DNA of 64,000 nt from Brenneria populi (GCF_036016195.1 NZ_JAYWTM010000025.1:1-64000), one strand, 5' to 3'; shown: positions 24,061-33,203, counted from the first letter of the stretch. Notes: generated from the letters alone by a model not told the origin. Program-made: numbers and translations.

Positions 24061-25477
24061 CTACTTACACGGCGTGGAAACCACCGAGGTGGAAAACGGC
24101 GCCCGCCCGGTGAAAACCGTCAAATCCGCAGTGATCGGCCTGATCGGCACCGCGCCAATGGGGCCGGTCAATGAGGTTACCTTGTGTCTGTCGGAAAAGG
24201 ACGCGGCGCAGTTCAGCAGCCAATACAGCGGCTTTACCATCCCGCAGGCGCTGGATGCCATTTATGACCACGGCGCGGGAACGGTGCTGGTGATCAACGT
24301 GCTCGCCCCGGAAGTGCATAAAACCCAGGTCGATAATGCCAGCGTGACGTTTGCCGCCGCGACCGGCAAAGCGCAGTTGATTCATTGTGCGGTGGCTAAT
24401 CTGGTATTGCGTCAGTCGGCGGAAACCACGCCTTATGTCGCTGATACGGATTACCAGCTCGATGCGCAAACCGGGGTTATCACCCGCCTGAACAACAATA
24501 TCCCCACGGATGAGGCGGTGCTGGCCAGTTACGATTATGCCGATCCGACCAAGGTTACAGCGGCGGATATTATCGGCGCGGTCAACGCGGCGGGCAATCG
24601 CACCGGTATGAAGCTGCTGCACGATACCTATAACCAGTTCGGCTTCTTCGCCAAAATCCTCATTGCGCCGGTGTTCTGTACGCAGAACAGCGTCAGCGTG
24701 GAACTGATTGCGCTGGCGGATAAGCTGGATGCCATCACTTATGTCGACGCGCCCATCGGCACCACCTTCGCGCAGGTGCTGGCAGGTCGCGGGCCGACTG
24801 GCGCCATAAACTTCAATACCAGCTCCGACCGCGTGCGACTGTGTTATCCGCACGTCAAAGTGTACGACGCGCAAACCAACGCCGAACGGCTGGAGCCGCT
24901 CAGTCAACGAGCCGCAGGACTGCGGGCAAAGGTCGATCTGGAGAAAGGCTTCTGGTGGTCGTCATCCAATCAGGAACTGCTGGGTATCACCGGCGTGGAG
25001 CGCCAGCTATCGGCGATGATCGACGATCCGAACAGCGAAGTGAACCTGCTGAACGAGCAAGGCATCACCACCGTGTTCAACAGTTACGGATCCGGGTTGC
25101 GCCTGTGGGGCAATCGCTGCGCCGCATGGCCAACCGTCACCCATATGCGCAACTTTGAAAATGTGCGCCGCACCGGCGATGTGATCAACGAATCCATTCG
25201 CTACTTCAGCCAGCAATATATCGATATGCCGATCAGCCAGGCGCTGATTGATGCGCTGACCGAATCGGTCAATGCCTATGGCCGCAAACTGATCGGCGAC
25301 GGCGCGTTGCTGGGCTTCAAATGCTGGTACGACCCGGCGCGCAACGAAGAGACCGAACTGGCGGCGGGCCACCTGCTGCTGAGCTACAAATACACGCCGC
25401 CGCCGCCGTTAGAGCGGCTGACGTTTGAGACGGAGATCACCTCCGAATATCTGGTTACGTTGGAGGGCAATAGCTGA
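24050..25477 (+). CDS. Contractile tail sheath protein (Mu gpL)
   Basis: 475 aa from GTG 24050, overlapping the previous gene. It opens with NYLHGVETTEVENGARPVKTVKSAVIGLIGTAPMG and ends with CWYDPARNEETELAAGHLLLSYKYTPPPPLERLTFE, both conserved in Myoviridae sheath proteins. It polymerises around the tail tube and contracts on infection, so the phage is a myovirus. Coupled by TGATG to the tube gene. Confidence 0.94.
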   Translation: MAANYLHGVETTEVENGARPVKTVKSAVIGLIGTAPMGPVNEVTLCLSEKDAAQFSSQYSGFTIPQALDAIYDHGAGTVLVINVLAPEVHKTQVDNASVTFAAATGKAQLIHCAVANLVLRQSAETTPYVADTDYQLDAQTGVITRLNNNIPTDEAVLASYDYADPTKVTAADIIGAVNAAGNRTGMKLLHDTYNQFGFFAKILIAPVFCTQNSVSVELIALADKLDAITYVDAPIGTTFAQVLAGRGPTGAINFNTSSDRVRLCYPHVKVYDAQTNAERLEPLSQRAAGLRAKVDLEKGFWWSSSNQELLGITGVERQLSAMIDDPNSEVNLLNEQGITTVFNSYGSGLRLWGNRCAAWPTVTHMRNFENVRRTGDVINESIRYFSQQYIDMPISQALIDALTESVNAYGRKLIGDGALLGFKCWYDPARNEETELAAGHLLLSYKYTPPPPLERLTFETEITSEYLVTLEGNS

Positions 25478-26001
25478 TGGCCGGGAAAATTGAAGTGAAC
25501 CGTATCACCAACGCCAATATCTATATTGACGGGGTGAACCTGCTGGGGCGGGCGGAGGAAGTGAAGTTGCCGGACGTCAGCATGATTATGCAAGAGCATA
25601 AAGCGCTGGGCATGGTGGGTAAGGTCGAACTGCCCGCCGGATTCGACAAGCTGGAAGGCGAGATCAAGTGGAACTCGTTCTATCGGGATGCCATGCTCGG
25701 CGCAGCCAACCCCTATAAGACGCTGGCGTTGCAGTGCCGCTCCAGCGTCGAGCGCTACAGTTCTCAGGGGCGTATTGACGAGATCCCGCTGGTTACCTAC
25801 CTGACCATTATGTTTAAGAAGAACCCGCTAGGCACCTTCAAACAGCATGAAAACGCCGAGTTCTCCAGCGGCTTCACCTGTTCCTATCTGAAACAGGTGC
25901 TGGATGGCGAGGAACTGCTAGAACTGGATTACCTGGCCAATATTTTCCGCGTCGGCGGAGTCGACCAGTTGACCGATTACCGCAGCAATATCGGCGGATA
26001 A
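25477..26001 (+). CDS. Major tail tube protein (Mu gpM)
   Basis: 174 aa with the phage tail tube (FII-like) pattern: NRITNANIYIDGVNLLGRAEEVKLP, HKALGMVGKVELPAGFDKLEGEIKW and a C-terminal FKQHENAEFSSGFTCSYLKQ. It forms the inner tube through which DNA passes. A strong terminator follows 25 bp downstream. Confidence 0.92.
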   Translation: MAGKIEVNRITNANIYIDGVNLLGRAEEVKLPDVSMIMQEHKALGMVGKVELPAGFDKLEGEIKWNSFYRDAMLGAANPYKTLALQCRSSVERYSSQGRIDEIPLVTYLTIMFKKNPLGTFKQHENAEFSSGFTCSYLKQVLDGEELLELDYLANIFRVGGVDQLTDYRSNIGG

Positions 26002-26025
26002 ACCGGCGTGTCTGCTGGTTCATTA

Positions 26026-26052
26026 GGGAGAGACGGCGATCTCTCCCTTTCT
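26026..26052 (+). terminator. Intrinsic terminator after the tail tube gene
   Basis: GGGAGAGA (26026-26033) and TCTCTCCC (26040-26047) form an 8-bp perfect stem with a 6-nt loop, followed by TTTCTTT. It divides the late operon, reducing expression of tape measure and baseplate genes relative to sheath and tube, as in other tailed phages. Confidence 0.8.
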
Positions 26053-26068
26053 TTAAATCCCTTTAATA
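26052..26068 (+). promoter_or_regulatory. Motif shared by two late units (copy 1)
   Basis: TTTAAATCCCTTTAATA lies directly after the terminator and about 80 bp before the tail assembly chaperone gene. A copy with 16 of 17 identical bases is at 33204-33220, before the gp46 gene. Both positions are where a late transcript would restart, so it may be part of a late promoter or activator site. Confidence 0.4.
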
Positions 26069-26144
26069 GTCGTATGCGTTCCCGCTTTTCATACTGTTCC
26101 TGAAATCTTACTTTCCCAGCTTATTTTTTCAAAAACAGGAGCAC

Positions 26145-26468
26145 ATGATGTCAGAACAATCCTTTCCGCTGTCTATTCCCTTTACCACCGCTGCCGGTAT
26201 TCGCATTGACTCCCTCAATCTGCGCCGTTTGCAGGTCAAGGACCTGAAAGCGGTGCGCAAAATCAGTGATAACCCCGCCGACTGGGACGATCTGTTGATC
26301 GCCCGCGCCAGCGTTCTGCCGCCGGAAGATCTGGATAACATGGACCTGGCCGACTATCTGGCGTTGCAAAAACGATTTCAGCAACTTACCGGGGTGGCTG
26401 CATCATCCGAAAACCTTGATTCAGGCGCAGGGGCTGCTGGCGAGGTGGTTTCGGTTTCAACCGAGTGA
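26145..26468 (+). CDS. Tail assembly chaperone (Mu gp41-like)
   Basis: 107 aa. It contains LDSLNLRRLQVKDLKAVRKI-like helices and MDLADYLALQKRFQQLTG, matching the short product of Mu gp41/P2 gpE-type tail assembly chaperones. These bind the tape measure protein during tail assembly. A second, frameshifted product is encoded downstream. Start ATGATG follows an AACAGGAG ribosome site. Confidence 0.82.
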   Translation: MMSEQSFPLSIPFTTAAGIRIDSLNLRRLQVKDLKAVRKISDNPADWDDLLIARASVLPPEDLDNMDLADYLALQKRFQQLTGVAASSENLDSGAGAAGEVVSVSTE

Positions 26469-26556
26469 GTTGAACGAACTGGATCTGGAGGAGTTTGAGT
26501 GCTGGCTGGAGACGGCCAGCACACAGATTAAGCGTGAGAACGGCGATAGCGATTGA
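26392..26556 (+). CDS. Frameshift extension of the tail assembly chaperone
   Basis: The +1 (equivalently -2) frame after GGGG (26391-26394) is open to TGA 26554-26556 and encodes WLHHPKTLIQAQGLLARWF, then PSELNELDLEEFECWLETA, a typical second chaperone domain. It has no start codon or ribosome site of its own, so it must be reached by programmed frameshifting, a conserved feature of tail chaperone genes (Mu uses -2). The GGG codon followed by G permits slippage at this site. Confidence 0.72.
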   Translation, partial: GWLHHPKTLIQAQGLLARWFRFQPSELNELDLEEFECWLETASTQIKRENGDSD

Positions 26557-26797
26557 GCAGTGCGCCAATACCGGCAAAAACGGCGGCTAACAGATAGATG
26601 GCGGGTTGCAGGATAAATATAGCCAGCACTAACGCGATTGATAGCACCGTTGCACCGCCGCCGATCATCAACACCCACGTCAGCGGTTCACTGCTGGCGT
26701 TAACGGTATAGATAACCAGTTGAACCAGCAGATAAAGATAAGCGCTGCCGACTGCTGTTATTAGCAATGCTTTGCATACTGCCAGCCCGTTTTCCAT
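26528..26797 (-). CDS. Small membrane protein on the antisense strand of the tail operon
   Basis: 89 aa from ATG 26797 (an upstream in-frame ATG at 26818 would add 7 residues). It has three strongly hydrophobic helices (ALLITAVGSAYLYLLVQLVI, LTWVLMIGGGATVLSIALVLAIFI and AIYLLAAVFAGIGALL) and a basic end. It fills the otherwise empty 280 bp between the chaperone extension and tape measure, but on the opposite strand. Function unknown; a lysogenically expressed exclusion protein is possible. The ribosome site is weak. Confidence 0.5.
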   Translation of the reverse strand: MENGLAVCKALLITAVGSAYLYLLVQLVIYTVNASSEPLTWVLMIGGGATVLSIALVLAIFILQPAIYLLAAVFAGIGALLNRYRRSHA

Positions 26798-26838
26798 ATC
26801 GTTATCCCCGTTCCACATAGTTAAAGGAAGAATACATC

Positions 26839-29463
26839 GTGGCCACTGAATTTTCCATAGGCGTGATCATCGGCGGTGCCATCTCCGGGGCGTTTCGCAG
26901 CGCGGTGACGGGAACCCGGCGCACGCTGGACTCGATTGGCGAAACTACCCGCCGTTTACAGGAAAGGCAAAACGGCCTGACGCGGGCAATGGAGCGCTAT
27001 GGTCAGATTGGTTCCCGCGCCAGCCAGCGCATGAATAGCGACTTACAGCGAGTTGGCCGCACTATGGAACAGCTTCAGCGGCAGCAAAATCGCCTCGCTT
27101 CAGCCTCTGTCGTCAGCGACGCGGCGCGAGCCAACCGCATGTCGCTCTATGCCAAAGGTGCGGAAACCTATGCGGTGGTCAGAACGGTGGCCGCGCCGAT
27201 TATTAGCTCGGTAAAACAATACGCCAGCTTTGAGTCGGGGCTACGGGATATTGCTGTGACGGGTGATCTGGATAAAACGCAAGAGCAGGCTATTGGGACA
27301 GCTATTCGACAGGCAGCACTGAAAGTCAACCAGACACAGGAAGGGCTGCTAGGCGGCGTCGGGCAGTTGGTTGCCGATGGGATGAACCCGGAAAAAGCAT
27401 CGCAGTTTGCCGGACTGCTGGGGAAAACGGCAACAGCCACCAAAGCCGATATGACCGATCTGGCCAAAATGACCTTTGCCTTCAGCGATGCGCTCAAAAT
27501 CACCGATGCCAAAGAGCTGGAACAAGCCTTCGGTATGGCGGCGACGGGGGCAAAGCTGGGTTCGTTTGAACTGAAGGATATGTCGAAAGCCTTGCCGGGG
27601 CTGGCGAAGGCCTTTGCGGCGCGAGGGATCACCGGCAAAGAAGCGGTCACGCAGATTGTCGCCAGTCTGGAAGTGGCGAAAGGCAGTGGCTCCGCCGAGG
27701 AAGCCGTAACCAATATGAGCAACTGGCTGGCGGCAATGGGCAGAGGCGATACCATTCAGAAATACGAAAAAGCAGGCGTGGACTACACGAAGTCGATGCA
27801 AAGCTATGTCGCCAGCGGTTTCTCGCAGTATGAAGCTTCGCTGATGATTGCAGATAACTTTATCAAAGGGAAAGGCGATGCGTTCCTAAAGCAATTCCAG
27901 GCGGCGGGCGCGCAAGGCGATGCGGACGCTCAGCAGAAATTGATGGAGTCATTTGGTCTGTCTGAGGTTTTTACCGATATTCAAACCGTTAATCACCTGC
28001 TGTCGATGCGCCAGGGCTGGGATAAATATCAGTCCAATAAGCAGGCGATGAATAGTCCTGCTGCGCAAAGTACATTAGATACCGACTTCGCTAAACAAAA
28101 CGACACGCTGGAAGCTCGCTGGCGACAAACGCAGATTACCGTTAATGACGCGGCTATCGGTATCGGGCAATCGTTGCGTCCGGCGCTGATCTCGCTGGGT
28201 GAAGCCATTATCCCTTTGCTCGATCAGGCGGCTAAATGGATTGCCGCCAACCCGGAAATCGTCAAAGGCGTGGTGACGGCCGCTGCCGGGTTACTGGCGT
28301 TTAAAGCCGCCTCCATCGGCACCAAGCTAGCGCTGAATCTGCTGTTATCCCCGGTGGTTGATTTGTGGAAAGGAGCGGTGCTTCTGCGCTCAAAATGGCT
28401 GTTGCTCCGTGAGTCGTTTGGAGCCGGAGGCCGCGTACGGCAATGGCTGGGAATATTTACCCGACTAGGAAGCGGCGCATTGTCGCTGGGCCGTCTACTC
28501 GGCAGCGGCCTGATGAGCGGTCTACGCCTGGCGGGCAACGGTCTGGCATGGTTGGGCCGGGGAGCAGCGCTACTGGGGCGTTTACTGGGCGGCACATTAT
28601 TGCGCGGCATCACCCTCGTCGGTCGCGCTGTGCTGATACTGGGTCGGGCGTTAATGCTGAATCCCATCGGCCTGCTAATCACCGGCATCGCCGTGGGCGC
28701 ATACCTGATTTACCGCTACTGGGGGCCGATCGGTAACTGGTTCCGGGCGCGCTGGAACGATATCCGCACCGCCTTTAGCGGCGGTATCGGCGGCGTGTCC
28801 CGCTTGATCATGAACTGGTCGCCGCTGGGACTGTTTTATAAAGTTTTCGCCGGGGTGATGAAATATTTCGGTATTGATCTGCCGAATAAATTCACCGAGT
28901 TCGGCGGCAATATTATCAGCGGATTGGTTAACGGTATCCGTAATCAATGGCAAGCCGCCAAAGCCAGCGTGTCTGAATTGGGCGGTAATATTTCCGGCTG
29001 GTTTGCCGACAAGCTCGGTATCCATTCGCCCAGCCGCGTGTTTATGGGATTCGGCGATAATATTGTACAAGGGGCCACCATCGGTATTAGCCGTACCACA
29101 CCGCAGGCGGCACAGGCAGGATTGCAATTGGCGCGGGCGCTGATTCCCACTGTGCCTAAAATCAATTTGCCAGCACTACCGCCATTACCTTCGTTGCGTG
29201 CAAGACCGGCAGCGAAAGCCTCACCGGAAGTCCCGGAGTTGCCCACAGGAACGGAAAATACGGCTGTCGGCCGTCGTGCTGGCCGTCAGGCAGGCAATAC
29301 CAGCGGCAGTATTCGGGTGACGTTTTCGCCCAACATTTATATGGATGGTAAAAGATCCGCTTCAACGCCGGAAATCGCCAGCGCATTGAATCTCAGTCTG
29401 CACGAATTGGAAAAAATGCTGGAGCGCATCATGACGCAACAACAACGCCGGGGGTATGCCTGA
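26839..29463 (+). CDS. Tape measure protein (Mu gp42)
   Basis: 874 aa from GTG 26839 with AAAGGAAG as ribosome site. The N-terminus is helical and coiled coil (LDSIGETTRRLQERQNGLTRAM); the TP901-type tape measure domain follows (about 115-400, with FESGLRDIAVTGD and GVGQLVADGMNPEKASQFAGLL). Hydrophobic, Gly-rich segments near 480-640 are typical of the membrane-active part. The C-terminus includes SGWFADKLGIHSPSRVFMGFG. Its length sets tail length. Confidence 0.93.
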   Translation: MATEFSIGVIIGGAISGAFRSAVTGTRRTLDSIGETTRRLQERQNGLTRAMERYGQIGSRASQRMNSDLQRVGRTMEQLQRQQNRLASASVVSDAARANRMSLYAKGAETYAVVRTVAAPIISSVKQYASFESGLRDIAVTGDLDKTQEQAIGTAIRQAALKVNQTQEGLLGGVGQLVADGMNPEKASQFAGLLGKTATATKADMTDLAKMTFAFSDALKITDAKELEQAFGMAATGAKLGSFELKDMSKALPGLAKAFAARGITGKEAVTQIVASLEVAKGSGSAEEAVTNMSNWLAAMGRGDTIQKYEKAGVDYTKSMQSYVASGFSQYEASLMIADNFIKGKGDAFLKQFQAAGAQGDADAQQKLMESFGLSEVFTDIQTVNHLLSMRQGWDKYQSNKQAMNSPAAQSTLDTDFAKQNDTLEARWRQTQITVNDAAIGIGQSLRPALISLGEAIIPLLDQAAKWIAANPEIVKGVVTAAAGLLAFKAASIGTKLALNLLLSPVVDLWKGAVLLRSKWLLLRESFGAGGRVRQWLGIFTRLGSGALSLGRLLGSGLMSGLRLAGNGLAWLGRGAALLGRLLGGTLLRGITLVGRAVLILGRALMLNPIGLLITGIAVGAYLIYRYWGPIGNWFRARWNDIRTAFSGGIGGVSRLIMNWSPLGLFYKVFAGVMKYFGIDLPNKFTEFGGNIISGLVNGIRNQWQAAKASVSELGGNISGWFADKLGIHSPSRVFMGFGDNIVQGATIGISRTTPQAAQAGLQLARALIPTVPKINLPALPPLPSLRARPAAKASPEVPELPTGTENTAVGRRAGRQAGNTSGSIRVTFSPNIYMDGKRSASTPEIASALNLSLHELEKMLERIMTQQQRRGYA

Positions 29464-30347
29464 TGTTTGCCGTTCTCGGAGATATTGAGTTTGAGTTAAT
29501 CACCTATTGGGACGGCTTCGAGTCCACCTTTGGCGTCGATTATGCCGAACATAGCCGTATTGAAGGTAAACCGGGCTTACAGTTTATCGGTGAGCAACTG
29601 GATGAGTTCCGCATTAGCCTGGTATTCCACAGCATGTACTGTACGCCGGATAGCGAACTGGCCCGACTGCGTCGCGCCATGCAGGCGCATCAGGCGCTGG
29701 CGCTGGTATTCGGCAACGGCGACTATCGCGGCTGGTTCGTGGTTACCGCGGTGACGGCCAGCAGCCAGCAGACGGATGCGTCCGGCAATGTGATGGCTAT
29801 GACGGCGGAAGTCACATTGCGCGAATATACCGGCGATCCGAAAAGCTCGCTGGTTCCCCCCGCGATTAAAAGCACCGTTCCGGATAGCGGCGTTGTCACT
29901 GGCGCGGTGACCAAACCCAGCGGACTGGCGCAGTCGGTGCGCGATGCCGTGAGTAACGCCAAAAAAGCCCAGTCGGCACTGCAAACTGCCTCCAGTACGG
30001 TGCGCATGGTGCAAAAAATGGCGTCCAACCCGGCGATTGCGCTGACCCTCGTTCCCGGTCTGTTAACGCACATCAGCGGCGTTGCCACGCCATTAGCTGC
30101 GTCGGTTCCCGCGCTGAGCGCCATCACCGCAACCTTCCCTGATGCTATTCGCGTCGCCAGAGCAACCGGTCAGGCAACCGACTTTGTTAACGCGGCGCGT
30201 GATTCCCTGGCGAACGTCGACAGCCGCAATATTGCCAGCGCATTGAACAGCGTTTCCGGCCAGTTCAGTTCTGCTGGCACCTTACTTACCAACGTTTCAC
30301 CAACGCTGAGCCAGATAACGGCGGCGATTGCCACGCGGAGGGTGTGA
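29463..30347 (+). CDS. DNA circularization protein N family (Mu gp43)
   Basis: 294 aa. The N-terminal domain (IEFELITYWDGFESTFGVDYAEHSRIEGKPGLQFIGEQLDE) is the Pfam 'DNA circularisation N' family, now seen as a tail/baseplate component of Mu-like phages (gpN). The remainder is Ala/Ser/Thr-rich and helical. It is coupled by TGATG to the tape measure gene and overlaps the next gene. Confidence 0.88.
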   Translation: MFAVLGDIEFELITYWDGFESTFGVDYAEHSRIEGKPGLQFIGEQLDEFRISLVFHSMYCTPDSELARLRRAMQAHQALALVFGNGDYRGWFVVTAVTASSQQTDASGNVMAMTAEVTLREYTGDPKSSLVPPAIKSTVPDSGVVTGAVTKPSGLAQSVRDAVSNAKKAQSALQTASSTVRMVQKMASNPAIALTLVPGLLTHISGVATPLAASVPALSAITATFPDAIRVARATGQATDFVNAARDSLANVDSRNIASALNSVSGQFSSAGTLLTNVSPTLSQITAAIATRRV

Positions 30348-30559
30348 TGTATATCGAGCATGTAACTAAAATGGGCGAGCGCTGGGATCTGCTGGCCAAC
30401 CATTATTACGGCGACCCATTAGGGTATGAGCGGATTATCGCCTCCAATCCGCATGTCGCCATCACGCCGGTGTTGCCTTCCGGTATCGTGCTGCTGATCC
30501 CGCTGATTGCAGCGGATGAGGCGGTGACTGCCGAGGAGATCGCGCCGTGGCTACGTTAA
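30347..30559 (+). CDS. LysM-like tail protein X
   Basis: 70 aa. YIEHVTKMGERWDLLANHYYGDPLGYERIIASNP is the LysM-type domain of P2 gpX tail proteins; a baseplate hub component that may bind peptidoglycan. The ATG overlaps the previous stop; a GTG three bases earlier is also possible. Confidence 0.87.
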   Translation: MYIEHVTKMGERWDLLANHYYGDPLGYERIIASNPHVAITPVLPSGIVLLIPLIAADEAVTAEEIAPWLR

Positions 30560-31692
30560 TTCAGCAGGCTAATCCTTCTTCGGGTATTTCCGGGGTGCTT
30601 CAGCCGATCTTTTCTCTGTGGTATCTGCAACAGGATATCACTAACGATATCGCGCCCTATGTTACTCGCGTCAGCTATAGCGACAATATCAAGTCGGAAT
30701 CGGACACCATCGACGTCGAACTGGAGGATGCCGACGGTCGCTGGCTGGATAAATGGTATCCGGGCAAAGGCGATACGTTGACGCTGAAGCTGGGCTACAG
30801 CGGAGAAAAACTGCTGTCCTGCGGTACCTTCTCTATCGATGAAATCGAAGTCGGTGGGCCGCCGTCAACGGTATCGATTCGCGGCGTGGCCGCGTCGGTG
30901 AACTCGGCGTTACGCACTAAATCCAGCCGGGGTTTTGAAAACACCACGTTGGCCGCTATCGCCAGTCGCATTGCCAAAAAGCACGACCTGAAACTGGTCG
31001 GCGGTATCGAGCCGGTAAAGATTGATCGCGTCACCCAATATGCCGAAACCGACGTCGGCTTTCTGAAGCGGCTGGCCAGCGAATACGGCTATGCGGTCAA
31101 GGTGGTCAGCGATCAACTGGTATTCTCGCATCTGGCCACGCTGCGCCAGCTCGCTCCCATCAGGCAACTGACGCCGCAGGATGTGGCCCGCTATTCGCTG
31201 CGCGATACCATCAACCGCGTGTACAAGTCGGCAAAGGTCAAGCATCAGAAAGCCAGCGATAAGAAACTGGTGGTGTATGAGGCGGACGGCAGTACGACGA
31301 CCACGACGAAAAGCGGCGGCAAGGCCACCAGTGCGGATACGCTGAAGCTTAACAGCCGCGCAGCGGACAAAGACAGCGCGCAGCTTAAAGCCGATGCGGC
31401 GCTGGATGGGCATAACGAGTACCAGCAGACCGGCTCAATAAGCCTGATGGGTACGCCGCAGCTCATCGCCGGCAACAAAATCGAGTTGGTGAAATTCGGC
31501 CAACTGTCGGGTCACTGGCTGATCACCTCCGCCCGGCATTCGTTTGACCGCAGCAGCGGTTATATCACTGAGATAGAGATTGCACGCGGCCCGGTCACCA
31601 CTGGCAAATCGACGCGCAGTAAAACGCAGAAATTAACGGTGTATAAGCCGGACGGCACCACTGAAACCGTCACCAGGGAAAAGAAAAAATGA
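30547..31692 (+). CDS. Baseplate hub / late control D protein (Mu gpP)
   Basis: 381 aa from GTG 30547. It contains ITNDIAPYVTRVSYSDNIKSESDTIDVELEDADGRW and later FLKRLASEYGYAVKVVSDQLVF, the pattern of the phage late control gene D / gp27-like hub family. It forms the trimeric hub joining tube and spike. The C-terminal GHWLITSARHSFDRSSGYITEIEIARG is conserved. Overlaps the spike gene as ATGA. Confidence 0.9.
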   Translation: MATLIQQANPSSGISGVLQPIFSLWYLQQDITNDIAPYVTRVSYSDNIKSESDTIDVELEDADGRWLDKWYPGKGDTLTLKLGYSGEKLLSCGTFSIDEIEVGGPPSTVSIRGVAASVNSALRTKSSRGFENTTLAAIASRIAKKHDLKLVGGIEPVKIDRVTQYAETDVGFLKRLASEYGYAVKVVSDQLVFSHLATLRQLAPIRQLTPQDVARYSLRDTINRVYKSAKVKHQKASDKKLVVYEADGSTTTTTKSGGKATSADTLKLNSRAADKDSAQLKADAALDGHNEYQQTGSISLMGTPQLIAGNKIELVKFGQLSGHWLITSARHSFDRSSGYITEIEIARGPVTTGKSTRSKTQKLTVYKPDGTTETVTREKKK

Positions 31693-32282
31693 GCGTATCC
31701 CGCCAGGTCGGCACCGTCAGCGCCATTGACCCAAAAAACGTCCGCGCCCGCGTTCGTCTGCCAGAATGCGATAACCTGCGCACCAACTGGCTGGACGTAC
31801 TGCAACACAATACCCAAAACAACAAGGACTACTGGTTGCCCGACGTCGGCGAGCAGGTTGTCGTGCTGCTGGACGCCAATGGCGAAGACGGCGTGATCCT
31901 GGGCGCGGTCTATTCCAGCGTCGATACGCCGCCCATCAATAACCCGGACGCACGCGGCGTGACCTATGCGGACAGCGCGGCGTTTTACTACGACCGCCTA
32001 ACCCACACGCTGACGATTAACGGCGGTATCGAGCATATTGTGATTACCTGCGGCGCGGACGTGACGGTGAAAACGCAAAAAGCTGTTATTGACGCACCGG
32101 AAACGGAAGTGACGGGCAATCTGCTGGTGAAAGGCAAATTCACCTATCAGGGCGGTATGGCGGGATCCGGCGGTGATGGCGCGGCGGCGATTATTCAAGG
32201 GAATGTCAGCGTTGAGGGCGATATCGATGCCGGTGGTAAGATCATGGACAAGGGCGGCAACTCGAATCATCATACTCACTGA
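31689..32282 (+). CDS. Baseplate central spike (Mu gp45 / gpV)
   Basis: 197 aa. The N-terminal OB domain (GTVSAIDPKNVRARVRLPECDN, DVGEQVVVLLDANGEDGVILGAVYS) is the gp5/gpV fold. A beta-helical shaft follows. The very C-terminus NSNHHTH carries an HxH motif like the one that binds iron at the tip of P2 gpV and Mu gp45 spikes, so the membrane-piercing tip seems intact. Confidence 0.9.
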   Translation: MSVSRQVGTVSAIDPKNVRARVRLPECDNLRTNWLDVLQHNTQNNKDYWLPDVGEQVVVLLDANGEDGVILGAVYSSVDTPPINNPDARGVTYADSAAFYYDRLTHTLTINGGIEHIVITCGADVTVKTQKAVIDAPETEVTGNLLVKGKFTYQGGMAGSGGDGAAAIIQGNVSVEGDIDAGGKIMDKGGNSNHHTH

Positions 32283-32308
32283 ATATTATCTACTTTTCAG
32301 GTGAGCAT

Positions 32309-33187
32309 ATGCCGTCTTTTTCTCAGCGGATGGGAATCCGCCCGATGCAGAAAGCGATTCAGCGTGAGTCGATGGATGATGAGTTGCGAATTAGTTTGTG
32401 GAATATAACTGAAATACTGATTTGGCAACAATGGAATGATGATTACGATGACTACTACGGAACGGTTCCTGAATCAAATGAAAGGATTACACATATAATC
32501 AGAGGGTTGTGGTTCAATTATTTCAAGGAACCTGTCGATACAATGCCGCCTTTTCATTTCGACTATACGACAAATGAATTAAATGCCCATCAATTTATAA
32601 AAAAATACCTTTTCAGCGCTGACTGGTGGCAAGTGTACGATTTTATAGAGGTATTATTCCTAATAATTCAAGATAAAGAAAAAGTTAAAAAACTTATTGT
32701 CGCTATGAATATCGCTCTTGAGAGAGAAAATTCGGCGTACCGTATTGTCGACGGGAAGGTACTTGAGACTACTGATGAAAAAGAGATTACTTCTATCGAA
32801 GATGCAATAGGACATGGAACAATATCAGTAAAAGCGCATCTTCAACGAGCCTTAGAACTCCTCTCCGACCGTAAACAGCCCGACTACCGTAACTCCATCA
32901 AAGAGTCTATCTCCGCCGTTGAGTCAGTATGCAATGCTATTTCTGGCGATGCGAAAGGTACGCTGGGTAAAGGTCTAAAACAAATTGAAACCGCTATCAG
33001 CCTGCATCCCAGCCTAAAAAATGCATTTTCAAGTCTGTACGGCTATACCAGCGATAGTGGCGGTATTCGCCATGCTTTTATTGATGGCGATGTCTCACCT
33101 TCTTTTGCCGACGCCAAATTTATGCTGGTTGCCTGTAGCGCCTTCTGCAATTTTTTGTGGACGAAGATGGCGGAAAATGGGCGCTAA
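32309..33187 (+). CDS. AbiJ-like abortive-infection family protein
   Basis: 292 aa. The N-terminus FSQRMGIRPMQKAIQRESMDDELRISLWNI is the pattern of the AbiJ_NTD4 domain. The C-terminal part (about 165-290: AHLQRALELLSDRKQPDYRNSIKESISAVESVCNAI, LYGYTSDSGGIRHAF, CSAFCNFLW) is the HEPN-like region shared by these proteins. AbiJ is a lactococcal abortive-infection protein; most relatives are untested. The gene sits between the spike and gp46 genes, breaking the Mu order, and its first half is AT-rich, so it is an acquired accessory gene, probably anti-phage. Confidence 0.78.
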   Translation: MPSFSQRMGIRPMQKAIQRESMDDELRISLWNITEILIWQQWNDDYDDYYGTVPESNERITHIIRGLWFNYFKEPVDTMPPFHFDYTTNELNAHQFIKKYLFSADWWQVYDFIEVLFLIIQDKEKVKKLIVAMNIALERENSAYRIVDGKVLETTDEKEITSIEDAIGHGTISVKAHLQRALELLSDRKQPDYRNSIKESISAVESVCNAISGDAKGTLGKGLKQIETAISLHPSLKNAFSSLYGYTSDSGGIRHAFIDGDVSPSFADAKFMLVACSAFCNFLWTKMAENGR

Positions 33188-33203
33188 TTCCTGGATTCTC
33201 CTT

